Positions 54,937 through 63,783 of a stretch of DNA of 64,000 nucleotides are shown one piece after another. Where the stretch lies: positions 1-64,000 of the forward strand of contig NZ_ML636811.1 of NCBI RefSeq assembly GCF_006476605.1, written 5' to 3'. Position numbers and translations under genes: made by a program. This stretch comes from Brucella gallinifaecis. GTDB taxonomy: Bacteria > Pseudomonadota > Alphaproteobacteria > Rhizobiales > Rhizobiaceae. Every line of letters starts with the position of its first letter. The first letter of the stretch is position 1. Under the pieces are notes generated by a model. The model worked only from the letters and a program-made list of their open reading frames with translations. It did not search any database and had not been told where the DNA came from.

Positions 54937-56547
54937 ATGAGCGAGAAGATAACCAACTGGACTTCTTCCGACGACCGGATGATTGAAGATGCAATTCGTC
55001 GCGGGGCAACCCGGCGTGAATTGTTGCAGATGATGCTTATGGGTGGAGTAGCGGTTGCGGCGGGTTCGACGATTCTAGGTCGCGCAACCTCCGCACATGC
55101 TGCGACCCCGGTTAAAGGCGGTTTCATCAAGGCGGCTGGTTTCAGCGCTTCCACTGCCGATACGCTTGACCCTGCGAAGGCCTCCAATGCGACCGATTAT
55201 GTTCGCTGCTGCGCATTCTATAACCGCCTGACATTTCTGAATGGTCAGGGCGAAACTGAGATGGAACTGGCCGAAAGCGTGGAAAGCCCAGATGCAAAGG
55301 TCTGGACAGTCAAGCTGCGCAAGGGGGTGACCTTCCATGACGGCAAGTCACTAACGGCAGACGACGTCGTTTTCTCGCTTAATCGCCACCTTGATCCAGC
55401 CGTTGGTTCCAAGGTGAATGCGCTTGCCAAGCAGATCAAGAGTGTCAAGAAGATTGATGACACGACGGCAGAAATTACGCTTGAAAGCGCCAATGCCGAT
55501 TTGCCAACAATTCTCGCGATGCATCATTTCATGATCGTTGCAGATGGCACGACCGATTTCTCCAAGGGTAATGGCACAGGTCCATTTGTATGCAAGGAAT
55601 TCCAGCCGGGCGTGCGCTCAATGGCTGCGCGTAACGAGAACTACTGGAAGAACAACGGCCCGCATCTCGACTCGTTTGAGTTCTTTGCAATTTCCGACGA
55701 AAGTGCACGTATGAATGCGGTGCTATCGGGCGATATTCACCTTGGTGCAAACCTCAACCCTCGCTCGCTGCGCGTGCTTGAAAACAACCCAGCTGCCAAG
55801 CTCTTCATCTCGAAGCTCGGTACCTATACCAATCTTAATGTTCGTCTAGACCTTACACCGGGCGATAAGGCTGGCGTGGCTGAAGCGCTGAAATATCTGA
55901 CCAATCGCGAAGTTATCCAGAAATCCGTACTACGCGGTCTTGCTGAAATTGCGAATGATCATCCGGTTCCAGCTACCAGCAAATATCACAATGCAGAGCT
56001 GAAGCAGCGCGAGTTTGATCCAGAACGTGCAAAGTCGCTGCTTGAAAAAGCCGGTATGCTTAATCAGGAAATCCGCATCACTGCGGCAGAAGCGGCATCG
56101 TCATCGCTCGATTATGCCATGGTTCTCCAGCAGGCAGCTTCGACAATCGGCCAGAAAATCACTATCGATCGTGTGCCGTCGGATGGTTATTGGTCAAACC
56201 ATTGGCTAAAAGATCCGGTCCATTACGGCAACATCAATGCCCGCCCAACACCGGATATCTTGTTCTCACTGCTCTACAAGGCGGATGCGCCATGGAATGA
56301 AAGCCAGTACAAGTCGGAGAAGTTTGACTCAATGCTGCTCGAAGCCCGTGGTTCGCTTGATGAAGCAAAGCGCAAGGCAATCTATGGTGATATGCAGGCT
56401 ATGATTTCCAATGAAGCCGGAACGGTCATTCCTGTCTTTATGTCCAATGTTGATGCGATCTCGCCGAAGCTGAATGGTCTTGAGCCAAATCCGCTGGGTG
56501 GCATGATGGGTTATACATTTGCCGAGCATGCATGGCTGGAAGCCTGA
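54937..56547 (+). CDS. Peptide/nickel-type ABC transporter substrate-binding protein (DppA-like, Tat-exported)
   Basis: 536 residues. A twin-arginine signal (RGATRRELLQMMLMGG, then hydrophobic, then SAHAA at about 45-50) directs Tat export. Family 5 features are LDPAKASNATDYVRCCAF, the signature VWTVKLRKGVTFHDGKSLTADD near 95, and VIPVFMSN near the end. Such receptors bind dipeptides, oligopeptides, opines or glycosides. Followed by a stem-loop and the permease pair. Located between the aminotransferase and an amino-acid oxidase, its ligand may be a modified amino acid or short peptide. Confidence 0.88.
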   Translation: MSEKITNWTSSDDRMIEDAIRRGATRRELLQMMLMGGVAVAAGSTILGRATSAHAATPVKGGFIKAAGFSASTADTLDPAKASNATDYVRCCAFYNRLTFLNGQGETEMELAESVESPDAKVWTVKLRKGVTFHDGKSLTADDVVFSLNRHLDPAVGSKVNALAKQIKSVKKIDDTTAEITLESANADLPTILAMHHFMIVADGTTDFSKGNGTGPFVCKEFQPGVRSMAARNENYWKNNGPHLDSFEFFAISDESARMNAVLSGDIHLGANLNPRSLRVLENNPAAKLFISKLGTYTNLNVRLDLTPGDKAGVAEALKYLTNREVIQKSVLRGLAEIANDHPVPATSKYHNAELKQREFDPERAKSLLEKAGMLNQEIRITAAEAASSSLDYAMVLQQAASTIGQKITIDRVPSDGYWSNHWLKDPVHYGNINARPTPDILFSLLYKADAPWNESQYKSEKFDSMLLEARGSLDEAKRKAIYGDMQAMISNEAGTVIPVFMSNVDAISPKLNGLEPNPLGGMMGYTFAEHAWLEA

Positions 56548-56575
56548 CCTTTCGTCAGGTAGTCTCGCTTTTCGG

Positions 56576-56606
56576 GTTCGGGCGAAAGTATAGTTTTTGC
56601 CCGAAC
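56576..56606 (+). terminator. Stem-loop after the DppA-like gene
   Basis: GTTCGGGC (56576-56583) pairs perfectly with GCCCGAAC (56599-56606) around 15 bases. No T-run follows, and the permease starts 31 bases later. It resembles the stem-loops after the other two binding-protein genes in this window. Confidence 0.45.
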
Positions 56607-56636
56607 TGATCGTTTCCCCCCATTATTGGGCTGCGC

Positions 56637-57593
56637 ATGACCATGAAGTCGCCTCTGCTGAATCTCGTCGCCAAACGCCTTGTCGTTGCTTTTGTTACGC
56701 TTCTGATTGTTGCGTTTACGATTTTCTTTGCAACAGCGATGCTTCCTGGTGATGTGGCTGAAATTCTTCTGGGGCAGGCGGCTACACCTGAGGCCGTTGC
56801 CGGACTTCGTCATGCGATGAACCTCGATCAGCCAGCTTTTTTGCGGTTTCTCTACTGGCTCGGTAATTTGCTGCGCGGCGATCTTGGTGTGTCATACGTC
56901 AACAACGTGCCGATTTCGGATCTCATCGGCAATCGACTCGTAAATTCTTTGAAGCTCGCGGGTATTACAGCTGCAATATCAGTGCCCATTGCATTGTTTC
57001 TTGGTATTACAGCGGCAATCATGCGCGGCACGTTTTATGACCGTGTTGTATCCATCATCACAATTTCGGTTATCTCAGTGCCAGAGTTCATGGTTGCTAC
57101 CATCGCAGTGATTGTGTTTGCGGTCTATCTTGGCTGGTTACCAGCGCTTTCCATGGCCAATGAAGTTACATCGTTCTGGGGGCTTCTCAAGGTTTTTGCG
57201 ATGCCGGTCATCACGCTGAGTTTTGTGATCTCGGCACAGATGATCCGTATGACTCGCGCAGCAGTCCTTGAGACACTCAACACCCCTTATGTTGAAATGG
57301 CATTGCTCAAAGGTGCTTCGCGTAGCCGAATGGTTGTTGTCCATGCGCTCCCCAATGCTCTCGGTCCCATCGTCAATGCGGTTGCTCTGTCGCTGTCCTA
57401 TCTGCTGGGTGGCGTGATTATTGTCGAAACCATCTTCAATTATCCCGGCATAGCCAAGCTCATGCTTGATGCGGTTGCAACGCGCGACCTGCCTCTGATC
57501 CAGACCTGCGCGATGATCTTCTGCTTTGGCTATCTCCTGCTCATCACGATAGCGGATCTGATTGCTATCCTTTCTAATCCGAGGCTGCGATAA
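56637..57593 (+). CDS. Peptide-type ABC transporter permease (DppB-like)
   Basis: 318 residues with six helices and the DppB features: an FFATAMLPGDVAEILLG start, the motif LDQPAFLRFLYWLGNLLRGDLG, and the EAA loop YVEMALLKGASRSRMVVVHALPN in outline near 220. A second ATG lies at 56643. Two bases separate its stop from the next permease. Confidence 0.9.
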   Translation: MTMKSPLLNLVAKRLVVAFVTLLIVAFTIFFATAMLPGDVAEILLGQAATPEAVAGLRHAMNLDQPAFLRFLYWLGNLLRGDLGVSYVNNVPISDLIGNRLVNSLKLAGITAAISVPIALFLGITAAIMRGTFYDRVVSIITISVISVPEFMVATIAVIVFAVYLGWLPALSMANEVTSFWGLLKVFAMPVITLSFVISAQMIRMTRAAVLETLNTPYVEMALLKGASRSRMVVVHALPNALGPIVNAVALSLSYLLGGVIIVETIFNYPGIAKLMLDAVATRDLPLIQTCAMIFCFGYLLLITIADLIAILSNPRLR

Positions 57594-57595
57594 TC

Positions 57596-58453
57596 ATGAC
57601 TGCTTCTGTTTCAAATCAGGGAAGGGCAAAGGCCCCACGCTTCGGTTATCGGATTAATCTGGTTGGTGCGGTTTCCTTTCTGATCATTTTTGGCTGGGCA
57701 CTTGTCGCGATATTTGCGCCATGGATTGCACCGCATCCGATTGGCGAAATTGTTGACTTTGATTTCTTTGGCCCAATGAGTGCCCAGTTTCCGCTGGGAA
57801 CAGATTATCTGGGCCGCGATATGCTTTCGCGCATTATTTATGGTGCGCGTTTCACAGTTGGTATTGCGCTCGCTGCCGTTTTCTTCGCCTGCTTTTTGGG
57901 TGTGACGCTCGGCATGACAGCGGCTGTGATCGGTGGCTGGTTTGACTCGGCACTCAGCCGCTTTCTAGATGCCTTAACATCTATCCCAAGCAAAATTCTG
58001 GCGCTGGTTATCGTCGCGGGCGTTGGGTCATCGATCCCGGTCCTGATCATCACGCTGGCAGTGATCTATACGCCCGGCAGCTATCGCTTTGCGCGCGCAC
58101 TGGCGATTAACATCAACACTATGGATTATGTGACAGTTGCCCGCGCACGTGGCGAAAAGATCGGTTATCTTATTCGTTCGGAAGTTCTGCCTGGCATTAT
58201 CGGACCCGTATTGGCCGATTTTGGCCTGCGTTTTGTGTTTATTGTCCTGCTTTTGTCGAGCATGTCATTTCTTGGTCTGGGTGTGCAGCCGCCATATGCT
58301 GACTGGGGCGCACTGGTTAAGGAAAATATTGGCGGGTTGTCGTTTGCTGCACCTGCGGTTGTGTTCCCATCAATTGCCATTGCGAGTCTTACCATCAGCG
58401 TCAATCTGCTGATCGACAATCTCCCGCAGAAGATCCGCGACAGGAGCGAATGA
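57596..58453 (+). CDS. Peptide-type ABC transporter permease (DppC-like)
   Basis: 285 residues. It has an N-terminal cytoplasmic stretch with the usual first helix, FPLGTDYLGRDMLSRIIYGAR in outline near 65, and the EAA loop DYVTVARARGEKIGYLI near 180. Forms the channel with the preceding gene and is directly followed by the ATPase. Confidence 0.9.
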   Translation: MTASVSNQGRAKAPRFGYRINLVGAVSFLIIFGWALVAIFAPWIAPHPIGEIVDFDFFGPMSAQFPLGTDYLGRDMLSRIIYGARFTVGIALAAVFFACFLGVTLGMTAAVIGGWFDSALSRFLDALTSIPSKILALVIVAGVGSSIPVLIITLAVIYTPGSYRFARALAININTMDYVTVARARGEKIGYLIRSEVLPGIIGPVLADFGLRFVFIVLLLSSMSFLGLGVQPPYADWGALVKENIGGLSFAAPAVVFPSIAIASLTISVNLLIDNLPQKIRDRSE

Positions 58454-60115
58454 ATGAGCAGTCTTGTTGAGATCAGAAACCTTCGTGTCGACGCCAAAAC
58501 TGATTCTGGTCGTAAAGTTGAGATCATTCGTGATGTCAGTTTTGAAATTGCTGAGGGTGAAATCGTAGCGCTGATTGGCGAAAGCGGTTCCGGCAAGACC
58601 ACCATTGCATTGACGCTGATGGGCTATACGCGTCCGGGCTGCCGGATTGAGGGTGGCAGCATTACTGTTGGCGGACAGGATATTGTCAGGCTTTCGGAAC
58701 GTAAGCGCTCAAAGAAACGCGGGACGGAAGTGTCCTATGTGCCGCAAAGTGCGGCAGCATCCTTTAATCCCGCACATCGTATCATGGATCAGGTCATTGA
58801 AGTGACCAAGATACATAAATTGATGTCGAAGGAGGCAGCGCACAAAAAAGCGATTGAGTTGTTCAAGGCGCTGGCCTTGCCCAATCCTGAAACGATTGGC
58901 GAGCGCTATCCGCATCAGGTGTCGGGTGGGCAGTTGCAGCGCCTTTCGGCGGCGATGGCTCTGATCGGTGATCCAAAGCTCGTGATCTTTGATGAGCCGA
59001 CGACGGCGCTTGATGTGACCACACAGATTGAAGTTCTGCGTGCATTCAAATCGGTGATGAAAAAGAAGCATATCGCTGGCGTTTATGTTTCACATGATCT
59101 TGCTGTTGTGGCGCAGATTGCAGATCGGATTGTCGTGCTTAAAGGCGGTGAGGTGCAGGAAGTGGGCCTAACGCAGGATATTCTGCATAAGCCCCAGCAT
59201 CCTTATACGCAGGAATTGCTTGCAGCTTTTGAACCGGCTTTGCATACAAAACCTGAAATGGAACAAGTCGGGAAACCTGTGCCGCTTCTTGTCGTTGATA
59301 ATGTGCTTGCCGGTTATGGTATGGTGGGTAAATCTGGCGAACCCGCAATGATTGCGGTCAATAATGTCAGTCTTGAGCTCTCGCGGGGGCAGAACCTCGG
59401 TATCATTGGTGAATCAGGCTGCGGCAAGTCCACGCTTGCGCGAGTTATTTCAGGCATTCTGCCTGCTGCGAGCGGTAAGATAGAGTTCGAAGGCAAGGAA
59501 ATGCCCAGCGATCTGCGCCAGCGCAGTCGCGAGCAGCTGCGCGAGTTGCAGATCGTCTTCCAGTTTGCAGATACGGCGCTCAATCCGGCCAAGTCGATTG
59601 CTGATATTCTGGCGCGGCCGCTAAGCTTTTATCACGGCATGAATGGCAAAGATCGGGAAACGCGTATTGACCAGCTTCTTGATATGGTGCGTCTGCCGCG
59701 TAACATGCGATACCGCAGACCGGGTGAATTATCAGGCGGCCAGAAGCAGCGCATTAATCTGGCACGTGCTCTTGCCGCTGATCCTAAGATGATCATCTGC
59801 GATGAAATCACATCGGCACTCGATACAGTGGTGGCTGCGGCGATTATCGAGCTGCTCAAAGAATTGCAACGCGAATTATCACTGTCTTATCTGTTCATTA
59901 GTCACGATCTCTCCACAGTGCGCGCGATCTGTGATCAGGTTGTGGTGATGTATGCAGGTAAAAAGGTTGAGCAGCTAAGCCCGGATATGATGGGAAGCAC
60001 AGCAAGCCATCCATATTCGCGGCTGTTATTCTCGTCGGTACCGAAACTTGACACCGGCTGGCTTGATAGTCTGCAACAGGATCCCGAACTTGTCCGCGAG
60101 TTTACCAGAGGCTGA
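58454..60115 (+). CDS. Peptide-type ABC transporter ATPase with two fused domains (DppD-DppF-like)
   Basis: 553 residues holding two complete ATPase domains. The first (about 1-265) has Walker A GESGSGKTT, signature VSGGQLQRLSAAMAL and Walker B VIFDEPTTALD. The second (about 280-550) has GESGCGKSTLARV, LSGGQKQRINLARAL and IICDEITSALD. The family usually has two separate proteins, though fused forms are common in alphaproteobacteria. In the second Walker B region the typical DEP is DEI. It directly follows the permease gene and ends the operon. Confidence 0.9.
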   Translation: MSSLVEIRNLRVDAKTDSGRKVEIIRDVSFEIAEGEIVALIGESGSGKTTIALTLMGYTRPGCRIEGGSITVGGQDIVRLSERKRSKKRGTEVSYVPQSAAASFNPAHRIMDQVIEVTKIHKLMSKEAAHKKAIELFKALALPNPETIGERYPHQVSGGQLQRLSAAMALIGDPKLVIFDEPTTALDVTTQIEVLRAFKSVMKKKHIAGVYVSHDLAVVAQIADRIVVLKGGEVQEVGLTQDILHKPQHPYTQELLAAFEPALHTKPEMEQVGKPVPLLVVDNVLAGYGMVGKSGEPAMIAVNNVSLELSRGQNLGIIGESGCGKSTLARVISGILPAASGKIEFEGKEMPSDLRQRSREQLRELQIVFQFADTALNPAKSIADILARPLSFYHGMNGKDRETRIDQLLDMVRLPRNMRYRRPGELSGGQKQRINLARALAADPKMIICDEITSALDTVVAAAIIELLKELQRELSLSYLFISHDLSTVRAICDQVVVMYAGKKVEQLSPDMMGSTASHPYSRLLFSSVPKLDTGWLDSLQQDPELVREFTRG

Positions 60116-60139
60116 ATGTTTAAAACGCATTGTGAAAGC

Positions 60140-60162
60140 TGGGAGAAACTTCCCACCTTTTT
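60140..60162 (+). terminator. Possible weak terminator of the peptide transporter operon
   Basis: TGGGA, loop GAAACT, TCCCA, then CC and TTTTT. Short stem but with a T-run, placed between convergent stops at 60115 and 60173. Confidence 0.45.
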
Positions 60163-60172
60163 GCGACATGAT

Positions 60173-60655
60173 TTAGCTTTGCTCAGTGAACATTGCGTCG
60201 AGCGGGAGATGTGCTTTTACAATAGGTGATTTAAGCACGACGAAACTGAAATATTTGTCAATGCCGACATCCATATCGATCAGGCGTTCCATAATGGTCT
60301 GATACTCGACAATTCCAGCTGTAACAAATTTCATCAGATAATCGTAACCGCCCGATACGAGATGGCACTCGATAACGGAATCGATCTTTTCCACCGTTGC
60401 AAGGAAACGCGCAAAATCGATCTGCCGGTGGTTTTTAAGCGTGACTTCCGTGAATACGGTTAGCGTCTGGCCCAGTTTTGAGACATTGATCTGAGCCGAA
60501 TATCCAGTGATATAGCCTTCAGACTGAAGTTTTTTCACCCGCATCAGACATGGGCTTGGTGACAGATTGACGAGTTCGGCAAGTTCGACATTGGTTATCC
60601 GACCGTTTTTCTGCATTTCGGATAAAATTCTGATGTCAATTTTGTCGAGCTTCAT
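60173..60655 (-). CDS. Lrp/AsnC-family transcriptional regulator
   Basis: 160 residues from the ATG at 60655. An N-terminal helix-turn-helix (DIRILSEMQKNGRITNVELA, then LVNLSPSPCLMRVKKLQSEG) is followed by a ligand-binding RAM domain (HLVSGGYDYLMKFV). Such regulators sense amino acids. It is divergent from the FAD oxidase at 60894 across 238 bases and probably activates it in response to the substrate, as in D-amino acid or glutamate/ornithine catabolic loci. Confidence 0.88.
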   Translation of the reverse strand: MKLDKIDIRILSEMQKNGRITNVELAELVNLSPSPCLMRVKKLQSEGYITGYSAQINVSKLGQTLTVFTEVTLKNHRQIDFARFLATVEKIDSVIECHLVSGGYDYLMKFVTAGIVEYQTIMERLIDMDVGIDKYFSFVVLKSPIVKAHLPLDAMFTEQS

Positions 60656-60839
60656 AATCAAAACCATTCATTCGGTATTCTGAATTCGGATTATTATCTT
60701 TTTCGCTTCTTGCTGCAATCGTGCGACCTGCTGTTTTCCATATTCAGTTATCGTGCGAAGAAGATTTACTTTAGACGCAATAATCATCTGCCGAAGCTGC
60801 GGCAAACCATATGAAATTCTGTGTAAAGGCAAACTCCGA

Positions 60840-60855
60840 TGCACCGCACGGTGCA
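60840..60855. promoter_or_regulatory. Perfect palindrome before the FAD oxidase
   Basis: TGCACCG-CA-CGGTGCA, 7-base arms around CA, 38 bases before the ATG of the oxidase. A candidate operator for the divergent Lrp-type regulator or a small hairpin in the leader. Confidence 0.45.
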
Positions 60856-60893
60856 GGCCGCATTAGGATATGTAAAACATCGGAGTCCCGCTC

Positions 60894-62219
60894 ATGTCCG
60901 CACCGTTATTGCATATTGAAACCAGTCCGACATTGCCCAAAGAGGCCGACGTCGTGGTTATTGGTGGCGGCGTGGTCGGTGTGTTTACCGCCTATTATCT
61001 TGCACGTAGCGGAGTGAAAGTTGCGCTCGTTGAAAAAGGCCGAATTGCTGCCGAGCAGTCAAGCCGCAACTGGGGCTGGTGCCGCCAACAGAACCGTGAT
61101 GCGCGCGAATTGCCTATGGCAACAAAAAGCCTCGACCTCTGGGATAAGATTGCAGAAGAAACCGGAGAGGACCCGGGTTTCAGGCGTTGCGGTTTGCTTT
61201 ATCTGTCGCAGGATGAGGCAGAGATTGCAGGTTGGGCGCGCTGGCGCGATTTTGCGAAATCTGTCGGCGTCATCACACATATGCTCAACGCTTCAGAAGC
61301 TGCCGAACGTGGCAAAGCCACCGGACGGGCATGGAAGGGCGGCGTTTTCTCGCCCACTGACGGTATTGCCGATCCATCGCGTGCTGTTCCTGTTGTGGCG
61401 CGTGGCATCATGGCCGCTGGCGGAACGGTGCATCAGAATTGTGCGGCGCGCGGCATTGAACTTAGCGGTGGCTGCGTCAGCGGCGTTGTGACTGAAGCGG
61501 GTACAATTCAGACAAAAACCGTTGTGATGGCGGGCGGTGCATGGGCATCATCCTTCTGCAATCAGCTTGGCATTCGCTTTCCGCAGGCTGCTGTCCGTGC
61601 ATCGATCTTATCTGTCGCACCGGGTGCCGCTGGCCTGCCGGATGCCTTACATACCTCGCAGGTATCGCTCACGCGACGTCATGATGGTGCTTACACGCTT
61701 GCGATCAGCGGTAAGGCGCGTGTAGATGTGACACCGCAGCAATTGCGTTTCAGCCGCGAATTTATCCCAATGTTCATGCGCCGCTGGCGCAGCCTTGCGC
61801 CGGGTGGCATTCAGGGCTGGTGCTCGGGCCATGAAACATTGAGCAAGTGGTCGCTCGATAAAATCACACCAATGGAACGAAACCGCATTCTCGATCCCAA
61901 GCCGGATGCAGGGCAGATCAGCCTCACCTATAAAAGAGCGTGTAATCTTCTGCCAGAGCTTTCCAGAATACCGATTGCCAATCGCTGGGCAGGCTATATC
62001 GACAGCACACCCGACGGTGTGCCTGCCATTGGAGAGATCGAAACCGTGCCGGGGTTCATTCTGGCAGCGGGTTTCAGTGGGCACGGCTTTGGCATTGGTC
62101 CGGGCGCAGGACATATGATTGCCGACGTTATTCTGGGCCGCGAGCCGATTGTTGATCCGAAACCTTATAAGCCTGAACGGCTTAACCGAAGCGTGTGGGG
62201 GAAAGTTGCTGAATTTTAG
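60894..62219 (+). CDS. DAO-family FAD oxidoreductase (amino-acid oxidase-like) 3
   Basis: 441 residues. FAD motif VVVIGGGVVGVFTAYYLA near residue 20, then SSRNWGWCRQQNRDARE, GVFSPTDGIADPSR near 155, and C-terminal ILAAGFSGHGFGIGPGAGHMIAD. It belongs to the D-amino-acid/sarcosine-type oxidoreductases and differs from the two PuuB-like proteins in this window by its N-terminal NWGWCRQQ region. Lrp-type control suggests an amino-acid substrate. The ATG at 60894 is used; an upstream in-frame start was not convincing. Confidence 0.85.
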   Translation: MSAPLLHIETSPTLPKEADVVVIGGGVVGVFTAYYLARSGVKVALVEKGRIAAEQSSRNWGWCRQQNRDARELPMATKSLDLWDKIAEETGEDPGFRRCGLLYLSQDEAEIAGWARWRDFAKSVGVITHMLNASEAAERGKATGRAWKGGVFSPTDGIADPSRAVPVVARGIMAAGGTVHQNCAARGIELSGGCVSGVVTEAGTIQTKTVVMAGGAWASSFCNQLGIRFPQAAVRASILSVAPGAAGLPDALHTSQVSLTRRHDGAYTLAISGKARVDVTPQQLRFSREFIPMFMRRWRSLAPGGIQGWCSGHETLSKWSLDKITPMERNRILDPKPDAGQISLTYKRACNLLPELSRIPIANRWAGYIDSTPDGVPAIGEIETVPGFILAAGFSGHGFGIGPGAGHMIADVILGREPIVDPKPYKPERLNRSVWGKVAEF

Positions 62220-62477
62220 TGCCCACTAAATTTTTTGCAACAAAACCATCGAAATCAGTGCAGTGAAGCACGGATGGATTGTGTTTTTCAAGTAATGCAC
62301 AATATTCGACCTAATCTTTCTGACATCGCAATGACTTGGCGATTTGCTGTGTCGAGCCACTCAACCGGAGGAAATACCCCGGTCTTCACGTTTCTCCATG
62401 CATAGCTTCTCATTGCAGGTGCCATTCTCACCAAATTAATAGGTCCTGATCCTAATGCGGGACTGAATATTATTGCC

Positions 62478-63677
62478 TCACCGCAACCCGATGTATCTTG
62501 CACGTGGTCTTATGAGGCGATTGTCATTATATTGTTCAATTGCGTGTCCAATCCATCCCACCACTCGACCCATGGCTAACAGACATATGCCGGAGAAAAT
62601 TGGCAGACCAAGATTCAGTGTGAGAGCAGCCAGAGCACCGTCAAAATTAAGTTTCTTGCCAGTTAAAGATTGAGCTACCATTATTGCTTTATGCACATTT
62701 GTGCTCTGTGAGGACGAAATTTCTCTACTCATTAATTCAAGCAACGTGACCGCTCGTGGGTCTCCCTCTTGATATAGTGGGTGACCAAAGCCAGGAATCG
62801 TCTCACCTCTCCTCATCCATGCCGCAACAATTTGCCCGGGATCAACGCCTTCGAGTATCAATTCTTGCAAAAATCTATATGTCCGCTCAATTTCGCCGCC
62901 ATGGCGAGATCCCTGTAATGTTGCAAGTCCAGCGGAAACGGCATCATAAAGAGACGCTCTGGCTGAAGCCGCAACTCTGACTGTAAAGGTTGATGCATTC
63001 AGTTCGTGATCGGCCGCCAAAATCAACGCTGAGCGTACCAACGGTGCATGGTCAATGACGTTCCAGGCTAACGCAAGTGTTTCATGTACAGCGTTCGTAC
63101 TCGGCACTGTATTGGTGATCAGGGCGGTCACGAGCCGCAAAATACAGGTACCGGTGCGACAGGTTCCATTTTTCGAAAAATCATAAGCGCGCCAGTCCTT
63201 TTCTCCAATCACTGGTAGCATGGCCTGACAAAGTATAAGAGGGTGGCCGACACCTAGCGCTGTTCTGGCATGTTGCTCCGCTGCAGACATCACCGGAGCA
63301 GGCTCTTTAAAGGCCTGACGGTCATTACAATCCCAAACAAGGGATGCAACGGATTCTAAATTTGTGCTGGTGGTGGCCAATACTGAACTGTCGCGTCCGC
63401 GAAAATATAAATATCTGCCATCAGTATATGTGATTTCCGAATCGAGGATAGGTATCCCGAAAGTCAATATATTGGCCGCGTCTGAATGTTTTCCGCTGAT
63501 TTTACTCTTCTCAGCCAATGCTCGGATATCAGCGCTACGATAGCGCCGCGCACGTGTCCCCGTTCGAGCTTCAGACTGGATAATTCCTCTGCTCACATAT
63601 GCATAAAGCGTTGCCACGCTGACGTTAAGTTCGGCTGCAGCTTCCTTTGCAGACATATACCCAGAATTATTCAGCAT
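62478..63677 (-). CDS. Citrate synthase-family protein with N-terminal DNA-binding-type domain
   Basis: 399 residues. Residues about 5-55 resemble a MerR/excisionase helix-turn-helix (MSAKEAAAELNVSVATLYAY, then RRYRSADIRAL). Residues about 70-395 are a citrate-synthase fold with catalytic His in LAADHELNAS, His in GFGHPLYQEGDPRA, and Asp in KKLNFDGALAAL. It could condense an acyl-CoA with oxaloacetate. Fusion of these domains is found in some bacteria but its meaning is not settled. Divergent from the FAD/NAD(P)-binding gene at 63784, with 106 bases between. Confidence 0.85.
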   Translation of the reverse strand: MLNNSGYMSAKEAAAELNVSVATLYAYVSRGIIQSEARTGTRARRYRSADIRALAEKSKISGKHSDAANILTFGIPILDSEITYTDGRYLYFRGRDSSVLATTSTNLESVASLVWDCNDRQAFKEPAPVMSAAEQHARTALGVGHPLILCQAMLPVIGEKDWRAYDFSKNGTCRTGTCILRLVTALITNTVPSTNAVHETLALAWNVIDHAPLVRSALILAADHELNASTFTVRVAASARASLYDAVSAGLATLQGSRHGGEIERTYRFLQELILEGVDPGQIVAAWMRRGETIPGFGHPLYQEGDPRAVTLLELMSREISSSQSTNVHKAIMVAQSLTGKKLNFDGALAALTLNLGLPIFSGICLLAMGRVVGWIGHAIEQYNDNRLIRPRARYIGLR

Positions 63678-63783
63678 TCCTAATACTAATGTCGATACAT
63701 TGAATCAATCTATCAATATTGATCAAACTTGAAGTTCCTGTCAACTCCTGTGGAATGAGTGTTAGCTTTACACAGGGGGCAAT

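Noticed and set aside
62288-62503. 71-codon minus-strand frame after the citrate synthase, overlapping its end
   Set aside because: No ribosome site, no recognised family, and overlap with the conserved C-terminus of the citrate synthase. It could be a real small gene but is not supported.
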